DNA from: DATNPH01 sp036703315
GTDB lineage: Bacteria > Cyanobacteriota > Cyanobacteriia > Cyanobacteriales > Coleofasciculaceae
Direction of reading: 5' to 3'
DNA: 64,000 bases
NCBI GenBank assembly: GCA_036703315.1
Contig: DATNPH010000179.1
Coordinates: forward strand, 1-64,000
In this document: one piece after another, positions 44,148 to 52,326 of the stretch
Layout: the number at the start of each line of letters is the position of its first letter
Position numbering within the stretch: position 1 is the first letter of the stretch
Notes under the pieces: generated by a model
What the model was told of the DNA's origin: nothing
What the model saw: the letters and a program-made list of their open reading frames with translations, nothing else
Databases searched by the model: none
Made by a program: the position numbers and the translations under genes

Positions 44148-46862
44148 GTGAAACTAATTCTCATCAAAGGCTTTTTTGTGACAGGAGCCGTATCAGTTTT
44201 AATTGCTCAACCTCCTTGGGGACAGGTTGTACGAGCAATGGAAGTACAGCGAAAGCCAACAGACATCAGTGCTCAACAGCCAAGCTCAAATATCCCCTAT
44301 CTCAGTGAAATAAAGTTTCCCCTTACCAGTGCTAAGTGGCTCAGGCAAGAGCCGAGACAAGCGATCGCAAATTCTTCAGCAGTCGCACAAGTCCAAGAAT
44401 CAGTCGTACAAGTGACAGGGGTGCGGCTTAACCCGACGCCGAGAGGCTTAGAGGTGATTTTAGACACAGCCGACGGTCGTTTACCTCAAGTGTTGACTTC
44501 CAGCAATGGCCAGACTCTACTAATTGACTTGAGCAATGCAAGGCTAAACCTACCGCAGGGGAAGGAGTTTCGCGCCGACAATCCGGCTGAAGGCATTACT
44601 GCTGTGACAGTGACGCCCTTGTCTACCAACAGTGTGCGGGTGAGTGCGATCGGTAAAGCCGCTGTACCGACAGTCGAGGTAGTTCAAAGCGATGCTTCCG
44701 GAGGATTACGCCAAGGTGGTTTAGTTCTCCGCCTTAGCCCAGCTGCATCCACTACAACAGCGATGCCCACCCCAACGCCACAAACAAGTGACTCTAAGCC
44801 ATCTGAATCCATACAGCCCGATAAACCACCAGCCGCTCAACAGCCGAAACCTCCAGGCAAGGAGGAGGAAATTGAAATTGTGGTGACAGGCGATCGAGAA
44901 CGAGAAGAAGGCTATCGAGTTCCCAATGCCTCAACGGCTACGAGGACAGACACCCCACTGCGCGACATTCCCCAATCCATTCAAGTTATACCCCGACAGG
45001 TTATCGAAGATCAGCAAGTCGTTGAGCTTCCAGAAGCAGTACGCAACGTATCGGGCGTGGTGCGAACCTATGGCTATGCAGGCTCTACTGATAATTACAC
45101 AATCCGGGGATTGACAGCAGATTTTAACCTGAGAAACGGTTTTAGAGATCGAGGTTTTTACTCCTACACCGATCCCGCCAATATAGAGCGGGTAGAAGTT
45201 CTCAAAGGTCCAGCGTCAGTGCTTTACGGTCAGTTTGAACCGGGCGGTGTTGTGAATTACATCACCAAACAACCGCTGAGTGAGCCTTACTATGCCGCTC
45301 AATTTCGGGTTGGGAGTTATAACTACTATCGTCCTTCTATAGATTTTTCTGGACCGCTTAACTCTGACCGAACATTGTTGTATCGCTTGAATCTTGCTTA
45401 CGAGAACTCTGGTAGTTTTAGAGATTTTGTTGACAAAGAATTATTCGTTGTTGCGCCTGTCTTGAGATACCAGCTTGGCGATGCGACGGCTTTAACCTTG
45501 GAATACGAGTATCTCAATCTCAATCGAACCTTCGATCGCGGCTTTCCACCGCTAAGAGAGTCGTTTGAACTTCCCATCAGCCGTTATTTAGGAGAACCAA
45601 GCGACCGTTACGACTTTAATAGCCATAAAGTCAATCTGAGTTTAGATCATCGCTTTAGCGAAAATTGGCGGTTCCGCAGTGCTTTTTCGAGCGGGCTACT
45701 CGAATCGCTTCGTTCAAATGTTCAGGGCAGTCCCTTCACTCTTGAGCGTGACGGTCGGACTCTGCGACGAGTATTTACTCTAGTTGATGACTACACGCAA
45801 AGCTATGCTCTGCAAAATGACCTAATAGGTCAATTTAATACTGGTTCAGTCAATCATCAACTTCTCTTTGGTTTCGAGTTGAGCAGAAACATTTACGGTT
45901 ACACATTCCGCCGCGCTCCTTTCCCTTCGATTGATATTTTCAACCCCGTCTATGGCTTTCCCCTTCCAACGACGTTCAACTCTGTTTTTGGAAGCGATCA
46001 AACCACCGATAATGTGGGCATTTATTTGCAAGACCAAGTGGCATTGCTGCCAAATCTGAAATTACTTGTTGGTGGGAGATTCGATATTATCAATTATGAC
46101 AGCGAAGACTTTACAAGCGGTGAAGCTCCGACAAAATCCAGCCGTTACTATGAAGCCTTCTCTCCCCGTATCGGATTAGTTTATCAACCAATACAACCCA
46201 TTTCGCTATATGCCAGTTACACCCGCTCGTTCAAGCCAAATTTTTCTGCTCTAACAGCTAATCGGCAACCCTTAGAACCCGAACGCGGTAGGCAATATGA
46301 GGTAGGGGTAAAAGCTGAGCTTTTGGATGGTAAGCTTTCAACGACGCTGGCAGCTTATGAAATCACAAAATCAAATGTCGCTACTCCCGATCCTAACAAT
46401 ATTGACTTTTCAATTGCTGCTGGAGAAGTTAAGAGTCGAGGCATTGAATTAGATGTAACAGGGGAAATTTTGCCAGGTTGGAATGTCATCGCCTCTTATG
46501 CTTATAACAATGCTTTTGTCAGCAAAGATAACAACATTCCAGAAGGAAGCAGATTGGTTAACGCACCTTACAACAGTGCCAGCTTGTGGACGACTTATGA
46601 AATTCAACGCGGTAATTTACGGGGGTTAGGTTTTGGAGCAGGGATGTTTTTTGTAGGCGATCGCGAGGCAGAATTGCCGAACACCATTACAATTCCCTCC
46701 TACATCAGAACAGATGCCACTATTTTTTATCGCCGTGACAAGTACCGAATCAGTCTTAACGTTCAAAATCTTTTCGATGTCAAATATTACAACTCCCAAG
46801 GCTTCTTACTCTATCCCGGAGAACCCTTAACGGTTTACGGTTCGATTGGAGTGGAATTTTGA
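44148..46862 (+). CDS. TonB-dependent siderophore receptor with N-terminal AMIN domain (second)
   Basis: Outer-membrane siderophore receptor, 904 aa, a paralog of the receptor at 39758-42301. Signal peptide (LILIKGFFVTGAVSVLIAQP), a variable stretch of 60 residues, AMIN domain (about 85-190, VVQVTGVRLNPTPRGLEVIL), Pro-rich linker, TonB box-like EIEIVVTG near residue 243, plug from ATRTDTPLRDIPQSIQVIP and barrel ending in GSIGVEF with terminal Phe. Start GTG follows GAGGAAACAG. It is in an operon behind the PepSY reductase-like gene. Barrel loops differ strongly from the first receptor, so a different siderophore is likely. No siderophore biosynthesis genes are in the window, so it may use foreign siderophores. 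Confidence 0.93.
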   Translation: MKLILIKGFFVTGAVSVLIAQPPWGQVVRAMEVQRKPTDISAQQPSSNIPYLSEIKFPLTSAKWLRQEPRQAIANSSAVAQVQESVVQVTGVRLNPTPRGLEVILDTADGRLPQVLTSSNGQTLLIDLSNARLNLPQGKEFRADNPAEGITAVTVTPLSTNSVRVSAIGKAAVPTVEVVQSDASGGLRQGGLVLRLSPAASTTTAMPTPTPQTSDSKPSESIQPDKPPAAQQPKPPGKEEEIEIVVTGDREREEGYRVPNASTATRTDTPLRDIPQSIQVIPRQVIEDQQVVELPEAVRNVSGVVRTYGYAGSTDNYTIRGLTADFNLRNGFRDRGFYSYTDPANIERVEVLKGPASVLYGQFEPGGVVNYITKQPLSEPYYAAQFRVGSYNYYRPSIDFSGPLNSDRTLLYRLNLAYENSGSFRDFVDKELFVVAPVLRYQLGDATALTLEYEYLNLNRTFDRGFPPLRESFELPISRYLGEPSDRYDFNSHKVNLSLDHRFSENWRFRSAFSSGLLESLRSNVQGSPFTLERDGRTLRRVFTLVDDYTQSYALQNDLIGQFNTGSVNHQLLFGFELSRNIYGYTFRRAPFPSIDIFNPVYGFPLPTTFNSVFGSDQTTDNVGIYLQDQVALLPNLKLLVGGRFDIINYDSEDFTSGEAPTKSSRYYEAFSPRIGLVYQPIQPISLYASYTRSFKPNFSALTANRQPLEPERGRQYEVGVKAELLDGKLSTTLAAYEITKSNVATPDPNNIDFSIAAGEVKSRGIELDVTGEILPGWNVIASYAYNNAFVSKDNNIPEGSRLVNAPYNSASLWTTYEIQRGNLRGLGFGAGMFFVGDREAELPNTITIPSYIRTDATIFYRRDKYRISLNVQNLFDVKYYNSQGFLLYPGEPLTVYGSIGVEF

Positions 46863-47342
46863 TTGAATAATCCTTGCTGTCTACCTCAAAATGCAGAAAA
46901 TGAGCAGAACTAGAGCAGGCTGAACAGAGCTTTAATAGGAATTACTTGTGTTTATCTAAATGCAGAAAGTCGCGTCTGGGTTGAGGCTCTGCTAAGTCTC
47001 AGCTCGACTGTATTTAGCAAAACGCCTACCCTGATTGATTTTCACGCTTTAGCTAAGGAGGTACTGTCCGAAAAATTTACCGAGATTCTAGATTGACATT
47101 TGCACCTTATCGTTTTAATTTATCAACGTAAGTGCTAATGACTCGCAATAAACAATGATGGCTCTAGCGATCGTGACGATTTTGTAGTGACTAGCACTTA
47201 CAGGGTAGAAGTCTCGATGCAGTGAATTATTGAGGCGCTTTGAAGTTTAGATGGCAGAGCAAAAAAGATTGCTCTAACCCAACTAAACATTACAAGACCC
47301 TTGCCGTATGTATCTTCCGATTTCAGGGCAGTCTGTTAGGAC
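46863..47342. other. Gap before the TonB gene with a long inverted repeat
   Basis: GTAAGTGCTAATGAC (47128-47142) and GTGACTAGCACTTAC (47187-47201) are inverted copies matching at 13 of 15 positions, with 44 bases between. No gene is supported. The pair could be an operator, a terminator for the receptor gene or an element end. Confidence 0.45.
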
Positions 47343-49154
47343 ATGAGCATTTCTAGGTTCTGCTTAGATCAGCGAGAAAAGGAAACAAAGGCGCTGAAAA
47401 CTTTTCTCGCCTACAGCTTAGTGGGTTCAACCGCGCTACACATAGTAATGGCTTTTAGTATGCCCTTTCTTTTGGCTAAGGAGCCAGAGTTGGCAGATGA
47501 CCCTATTGAAGTGGTTGTTGTTGACTCACCAGAGGCTACAGTAGACCAGCCAAAAGAAAAAGCTCAGGCTAAACCGCCAACGGAACAGCCTAAGCCAGTT
47601 CAAGCTTCAATTCCACAGAATTCCATTGAAACCAGTAAGCTAGAGCCAGTTTTACCGCAAAAATTAGACACACCCTCCGTCCCCTCTCTCATAGAGCCAC
47701 GAAATTCAGCGACAGGTTCCTCTGCCGGAGCCGCGGCGGCACCCCCACCCCCGCTAGCACCCCCACCCCCGCTAGCACCCCCACCCCTGCTAGCACCCCC
47801 ACCCCTGCTGACTCCCCCATCACCGATCGCTCCACCAAACGAACCTGTCTCCCAACAGCCAAAGACTGCTCCAACACAGCCAACATCAGTAGCAGCAAAC
47901 CCTTCCCCAGCACCAACAGCACCAGCTACAGTTTCCTCGCCGATACAAACGCGATCGCCCGATTCCAGGCAAATCAGAGATATTTTGACAGGGGCAAACC
48001 CCTCTGAAGCGGGGGCTGTAACAGACTCAGAAGCTAATCCTAAAGCGCCAGGTGCAGTGGCAGCCAAGCAGCCGATATTGAATCAACAGCCAACGACGAA
48101 CTCCCAGCCACTTCAGGCTGTCTCAGACAAAATTAGGCAACTGAGAGAAAGTTTAGGCGGCTCAAACGGTTCCCCAACAGAGTCTAATACAGGATCGAGG
48201 TCTGATCCAGGTGATGACTCTGAAGTTGCGACTCCCAAAACATCAGAAGGTGTGCCAGGAGCGGTGGCAAGAGGAACATCAGGAGGTGTACCAGGAGGTG
48301 TGCCAGGTGGTGTACCAGGTGGTGTACCAGGTGGTGTACCAGGTGGTGTGCCAGGTGGTGTGCCAGGTGGTGTACCAGGTGGTGTGCCAGGTGGTGTGCC
48401 AGGTGGTGTACCAGGTGGTGGTGGATTGCGTTGTATCAGTCAGTGCAATCCTCAATATCCATCTCATCTTATGGATCGAGAATTGGAAGGCACTCCAGTT
48501 GTCCGGATTGTAGTAGAGCAAGATGGCAGTGCGGTGGAGCCGCAACTCGCGCAGTCTAGCGGTGATGGCGAACTAGATCAAGCAGCGCTTGAAGCTGTAA
48601 GGAAGATGAGGTTTGCGCCACCACAAAGCGGACGCATTTCCGGGCGAATCAAGGTTAACTTTGCGATCAAAAACAGTGAGTTTGAGCGTCAAGCCCGTCA
48701 GCGCCAGGAACAGAACGAGCGTCAGCGTCGGGAGCGCGAACAACAACTTCAGGCACAGCGAGAGCGGGAACGTCAACAACAGTTAGAACAACAACGTCAA
48801 GCAACGCTAGAACAAGAACGCCAACAACAGCAACAGCGGGAACCTCAGCAAAAACTAGAACAGGAGCGCCAACAACAACAAGAGCGGGAACGCCAGCAAC
48901 AACTAGAACAGGAGCGCCAACAACAGCAAGAGCGGGAACGCCAGCAACAACTAGAACAAGAACGCCAACAACAGCAAGAGCGGGAACGCCAACAACAGCA
49001 AGAGCGGGAACGCCAGCAACAACTAGAACAAGAACGCCAACAACAGCAAGAGCGGGAACGCCAACAACAGCAAGAGCGGGAACGTCAGCAACAACTAGAA
49101 CAGGAGCGCAAACAACAGTTGGAACAACAGCCAACCTCTACACCTGCTCGATAA
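47343..49154 (+). CDS. TonB-family energy transducer with repetitive linker and charged C-terminal tail
   Basis: 603 aa. An N-terminal membrane anchor (residues about 19-40, FLAYSLVGSTALHIVMAFSM) is followed by acidic and Pro-rich spacers with PPPPLAP repeats (about 133-160) and a long disordered Ser/Thr/Pro region. Eleven perfect GGVP repeats (48282-48413) precede the TonB C-terminal domain (about 363-443, NPQYPSHLMDRELEGTPVV, RKMRFAPP), which contacts receptor TonB boxes. After that domain, where TonB normally ends, a tail of about 155 residues continues, made of 16-residue QERERQQQLEQERQQQ-type repeats predicted to form a charged coiled coil. It should act with ExbB-ExbD and the receptors nearby, though exbBD lies on the other strand about 8 kb away. 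Confidence 0.9.
   Translation: MSISRFCLDQREKETKALKTFLAYSLVGSTALHIVMAFSMPFLLAKEPELADDPIEVVVVDSPEATVDQPKEKAQAKPPTEQPKPVQASIPQNSIETSKLEPVLPQKLDTPSVPSLIEPRNSATGSSAGAAAAPPPPLAPPPPLAPPPLLAPPPLLTPPSPIAPPNEPVSQQPKTAPTQPTSVAANPSPAPTAPATVSSPIQTRSPDSRQIRDILTGANPSEAGAVTDSEANPKAPGAVAAKQPILNQQPTTNSQPLQAVSDKIRQLRESLGGSNGSPTESNTGSRSDPGDDSEVATPKTSEGVPGAVARGTSGGVPGGVPGGVPGGVPGGVPGGVPGGVPGGVPGGVPGGVPGGVPGGGGLRCISQCNPQYPSHLMDRELEGTPVVRIVVEQDGSAVEPQLAQSSGDGELDQAALEAVRKMRFAPPQSGRISGRIKVNFAIKNSEFERQARQRQEQNERQRREREQQLQAQRERERQQQLEQQRQATLEQERQQQQQREPQQKLEQERQQQQERERQQQLEQERQQQQERERQQQLEQERQQQQERERQQQQERERQQQLEQERQQQQERERQQQQERERQQQLEQERKQQLEQQPTSTPAR
48282..48413 (+). repeat. Eleven 12-bp tandem repeats encoding GGVP in the TonB linker
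   Basis: Units GGTGGTGTACCA and GGTGGTGTGCCA (first two begin GGAGGT) repeat eleven times without interruption. The units differ only at third positions, suggesting recent slippage-type expansion. Linker length, and so periplasmic reach, may vary between strains. Confidence 0.9.
48700..49130 (+). repeat. 48-bp and 24-bp tandem repeats encoding the Q/E/R tail of the TonB protein
   Basis: Near-identical units of the type CAAGAGCGGGAACGCCAGCA followed by ACTAGAACAAGAACGCCAAC recur through the tail. Unit order is irregular, with single 24-base steps inserted, which points to unequal recombination. Confidence 0.85.
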
Positions 49155-49229
49155 TCCCGTTTCTTTACTAGTTACCATGTTTACCACATCTATGTTTCGT
49201 CTATTCCAACAATTCGGAATAACACTATA

Positions 49230-49508
49230 GGTCGTTACCACAGACAGTTCAAAGATGGTCAGATCAATGGTAAGGGTTTATGGGAATACGCAGATGGCGA
49301 TCGCTAAGAAGGAGAATTCCGCAACAGTCAACCCAAGGGCAAAGGGGTTTATATCTCTGCCCGTGAAGGTTGTTACCAGGAAGAATTCAAAGATGGCAAT
49401 CCCAATAGCACAGGCACCTACACCTTCAAAAATGGTGATAAATGTTCTGGGTCAGTCAGCAACAGTACGATCAATGCTGCTGGCAGCTATGAGGGACATA
49501 GCTGGTAA
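49230..49508 (+). pseudogene. MORN-repeat protein fragment with an in-frame TAA
   Basis: Reading frame starting at GGT 49230 encodes typical MORN units: GRYHRQFKDGQINGKGLWEY, ADGDR-stop-EGEFRNSQPKGKG, GCYQEEFKDGNPNSTGTY and a decayed fourth, ending at TAA 49506. The stop TAA at 49305-49307 takes the place of the conserved Tyr of the YxGxF motif (TAC/TAT to TAA). No start codon or ribosome binding site is visible in front, so both the 5' part and the continuity are lost. MORN proteins bind membranes or act as scaffolds. Confidence 0.7.
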
Positions 49509-49997
49509 TTATTGACGGTTTCTTCTAGAAATCAAACGAAAGAGGATGAAATTTTTGATAACCAGGTAGACTATCAGGAAACCTAATAAGAGGTAGGCAA
49601 ACAGCAATAATGGATCTAGTCGCCATCTTTGGAGAATAACAATCAAGCTAGATAGCAGTAAAATCACAAGGGTAATCAATCCCTGGTTTCTAGAGGAAAC
49701 TAAACGCAAAAGATTGACATCCGTAATACCAAGGTAGATAAGCAGGAGATGTAACAGCAAAAAGGCAAACAGCAATGTTGGGTCTAGCCGCCATCCCTGA
49801 AAAAAAAGAACAAATCCAGACACAAGCAAAATTAAAGGGGCGAAAATAGTCTGAACTATGTAAAGAGCTACTCCTGTAACACCTAGATCTCTTCGCCTGA
49901 CTATAGCTAATGCGATTGATATCGCCAGGTAAGCAATAGCTAGGATTACATCGACAATTCCCAGGAGTGAACCGACATTAATACCGTAATTCACCAT
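49509..49997 (-). CDS. Ycf66-like membrane protein with duplicated motif
   Basis: 162 aa, four or five hydrophobic segments. The N-terminus MVNYGINVGSLLGIVDVILAI and the motif FQGWRLDPTLLFAFLLL match the Ycf66 family, found in cyanobacteria and plastids, function unknown. The GWRLDP motif is present twice (near residues 68-74 as QGWRLDPTLLF and near 124-130 as QRWRLDPLLLFAYLLL), so the second half seems to be an internal duplication. It converges on the MORN remnant (stop at 49509, one base from the remnant's end). It sits upstream of and divergent from ndhA. Confidence 0.72.
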   Translation of the reverse strand: MVNYGINVGSLLGIVDVILAIAYLAISIALAIVRRRDLGVTGVALYIVQTIFAPLILLVSGFVLFFQGWRLDPTLLFAFLLLHLLLIYLGITDVNLLRLVSSRNQGLITLVILLLSSLIVILQRWRLDPLLLFAYLLLGFLIVYLVIKNFILFRLISRRNRQ

Positions 49998-50388
49998 AGG
50001 TTAGACTAATAAAAAATAATTTTTAAGGTAATCTATTCATCCTAGGATTTTTAGACGGTAGGAAGACGCAAGTTTAGAGCCGTAACAGATTTAGCTGCCT
50101 ACTTAGAGAAGCATCAGGCATAACTATAGAAACTATAGAGGCGATACCTAACGGAAAGCTTTGCTGCTTACGCACCCTCTGCGCAAACGCTGACGCTATA
50201 GATAAGAAGCAACAAGAAAAACTAACAGCGATGATAAGTATAAATTCTGGTCTCCCTGGCTAGGGAGATAACCTGCGAACGATATACTAGGCATTGAGGC
50301 TTCTAAAAAAATCTTCATAAATGAACTGATAGACAAATTCGATACAACTGGTATCGAACCGCCTCAGTAAATTCTCCTATCGGTAAAC
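49998..50388. other. Divergent promoter region between the Ycf66-like gene and ndhA
   Basis: 390 bases. A short perfect hairpin CTCCCTGGCTAGGGAG lies at about 50252-50267. The ndhA promoter should be here; no convincing -35/-10 pair stands out. The stretch 50150-50205 resembles the small dispersed gcttacgc-type repeats of cyanobacteria. Confidence 0.4.
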
Positions 50389-51507
50389 ATGAATCCAGGA
50401 ATAGACCTCCAAGGAAGTTTTATTAAATCGCTCATGGATTTGGGCATTCCAGCTGGTGCCGCCAAAGCCATTTGGATGCCGCTACCCATGTTTTTGATGA
50501 TTATCGGTGCCACTATGGGTGTCTTAGTGGTCGTCTGGCTAGAGCGTAAAATTTCTGCTGCCGCTCAACAACGTATTGGTCCTGAATTCGCTGGACCACT
50601 GGGTGTTCTCCAACCAGTGGCAGATGGTCTGAAACTAGTCTTCAAAGAAGACATTGTCCCCGCTAAGGCTGACCGATGGCTTTTCACACTAGGACCAATC
50701 CTTGTCGTCATCCCCGTATTTCTGTCCTACCTGATTGTCCCTTTTGGACAGAAACTGGTGATTACAGACGTCAACATTGGCATCTTTTTGTGGGTTGCCC
50801 TATCTAGCATCGCGCCGATTGGCTTACTGATGTCCGGCTATGCCTCCAACAATAAGTATTCACTACTAGGTGGCTTGAGAGCAGCAGCGCAGTCTATCAG
50901 CTATGAAATTCCTCTGTCACTAGCGATACTCGCCGTTGTCATGATGTCCAACAGCCTTAGTACCATCGACATTGTGGAGCAACAATCGGGTTATGGCATT
51001 CTTGGTTGGAACATCTGGCGTCAACCAGTGGGCTTCCTAATCTTTTGGATTGCTGCCCTAGCTGAATGTGAGCGACTGCCCTTTGACCTTCCAGAAGCAG
51101 AAGAAGAACTGGTTGCTGGTTATCAGACTGAATACGCAGGTATGAAATTTGGTCTGTTTTACATTGGTTCTTACGTCAACCTTGTTCTTTCCTCCCTGCT
51201 GTTTGCTGTTCTCTACCTGGGTGGTTGGGAGTTCCCAATTCCCATTGACCAGTTAGCCCAGTGGCTGGGCATCAGTGAAACCAGTTCCTGGTTGCAGGTG
51301 ATCACAGCGTCTGTAGGGATTACTATGACCCTACTTAAAGCTTACTTTTTGGTCTTTATCGCCGTTTTGCTGCGCTGGACAGTTCCTCGCGTTCGCATTG
51401 ACCAACTGCTCAACCTGGGGTGGAAGTTCTTACTTCCAGTCGGATTGGTAAATCTACTACTAACTGCCGCACTTAAAATAGCATTTCCTGTTGCTTTTGG
51501 TGGCTAG
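50389..51507 (+). CDS. ndhA: NAD(P)H-quinone oxidoreductase subunit 1 (NdhA)
   Basis: Membrane subunit of the thylakoid NDH-1 complex that links the hydrophilic arm to the membrane arm and forms part of the plastoquinone site. 372 aa, eight membrane helices. Conserved blocks are VVWLERKISAAAQQRIGPE, GVLQPVADGLKLVFKED, ECERLPFDLPEAEEELVAGY (quinone-site loop) and the C-terminal LLRWTVPRVRIDQL. First gene of the ndhA-ndhI-ndhG-ndhE operon used in respiration and cyclic electron flow. Confidence 0.97.
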   Translation: MNPGIDLQGSFIKSLMDLGIPAGAAKAIWMPLPMFLMIIGATMGVLVVVWLERKISAAAQQRIGPEFAGPLGVLQPVADGLKLVFKEDIVPAKADRWLFTLGPILVVIPVFLSYLIVPFGQKLVITDVNIGIFLWVALSSIAPIGLLMSGYASNNKYSLLGGLRAAAQSISYEIPLSLAILAVVMMSNSLSTIDIVEQQSGYGILGWNIWRQPVGFLIFWIAALAECERLPFDLPEAEEELVAGYQTEYAGMKFGLFYIGSYVNLVLSSLLFAVLYLGGWEFPIPIDQLAQWLGISETSSWLQVITASVGITMTLLKAYFLVFIAVLLRWTVPRVRIDQLLNLGWKFLLPVGLVNLLLTAALKIAFPVAFGG

Positions 51508-51556
51508 TTATTGGTCATTAGCCAAGAACTAATGACTAATGACTAATGACTAATGA
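51508..51556. repeat. STRR heptamers (ACTAATG) between ndhA and ndhI
   Basis: Five head-to-tail ACTAATG units (51527-51556) preceded by degenerate CATTAGC units. They lie inside the ndh operon without disrupting a gene. The ndhI start is 28 bases further on. Confidence 0.8.
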
Positions 51557-51583
51557 CTTTGAAAGAGAGAGACACAATACGCC

Positions 51584-52192
51584 ATGCTGAAATTCCTAAA
51601 ACAAGTTGGCGACTATGCCAAAGAAACGGTTCAAGCCGCCCGTTACATTGGTCAAGGTCTATCGGTTACGTTCGATCACATGCAGCGGCGTCCTGTAACA
51701 GTGCAGTACCCTTACGAAAAACTTATCCCTTCTGAGCGATATCGGGGCCGGATTCACTTTGAGTTCGATAAGTGCATTTCCTGTGAAGTCTGTGTTCGGG
51801 TTTGTCCTATTAACCTACCAGTGGTTGATTGGGAGTTTGAAAAAGCTAGTAAAAAGAAAAAACTCAAGCACTACAGCATCGACTTCGGGGTCTGTATTTT
51901 CTGTGCCAACTGTATCGAATACTGCCCGACTAACTGTCTGTCGGCGACTGAAGAGTACGAGCTATCAAGCTACGATCGCCATGAACTAAACTTTGACAAT
52001 GTAGCGCTAGGACGCCTACCCTACAAAGTTACGCAAGACCCGATAGTTACTCCTTTACGCGAACTGGCTTACTTGCCGAAGGGCGTCTTTGACCCACACG
52101 ATTTACCAGCAGGTTCTCAACGTGCTGGTCAGCGTCCAGAAGAACTTGTGAAGCAGATGGCACCTAAGGAAGAAGGAACTGCCAAGAAATAA
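51584..52192 (+). CDS. ndhI: NAD(P)H-quinone oxidoreductase subunit I (NdhI), 2x[4Fe-4S] ferredoxin-like
   Basis: Peripheral subunit carrying two 4Fe-4S clusters (N6a/N6b) that pass electrons to the quinone site. The two cluster motifs are CISCEVCVRVCP (about residues 64-75) and CIFCANCIEYCP (about 105-116). N-terminal amphipathic helix FLKQVGDYAKETVQAARY anchors it to the membrane arm. 202 aa with the C-terminal extension (about residues 165-202, acidic and Lys-rich) of cyanobacterial NdhI. Confidence 0.97.
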   Translation: MLKFLKQVGDYAKETVQAARYIGQGLSVTFDHMQRRPVTVQYPYEKLIPSERYRGRIHFEFDKCISCEVCVRVCPINLPVVDWEFEKASKKKKLKHYSIDFGVCIFCANCIEYCPTNCLSATEEYELSSYDRHELNFDNVALGRLPYKVTQDPIVTPLRELAYLPKGVFDPHDLPAGSQRAGQRPEELVKQMAPKEEGTAKK

Positions 52193-52326
52193 TACTCAGC
52201 TATCAGCTTGTCCACTTATTAGGATGTGTAATTGTTCTATAAGCTGTGGACAATGGACAATAAGCCGTAAAGTAGGTGTCCAGGCTGATAGCTACTAGAA
52301 ATACATCGCGAGGAGATTAAGTAACT

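Noticed and set aside
47600..48067. Gly/Ala-rich minus-strand frame of 155 codons and the V/C/Q frames over the GGVP repeats
   Set aside because: They are shadows of the repetitive TonB gene, caused by repeats that keep all frames open.
48667..49134. Ala/Val-rich minus-strand frame of 155 codons
   Set aside because: Antisense of the TonB tail repeats; simple repeats leave the opposite frame open.
49255..49515. Plus-strand frame of 86 codons
   Set aside because: It reads the MORN remnant in a shifted frame; the MORN pattern is only in the frame starting at 49230.
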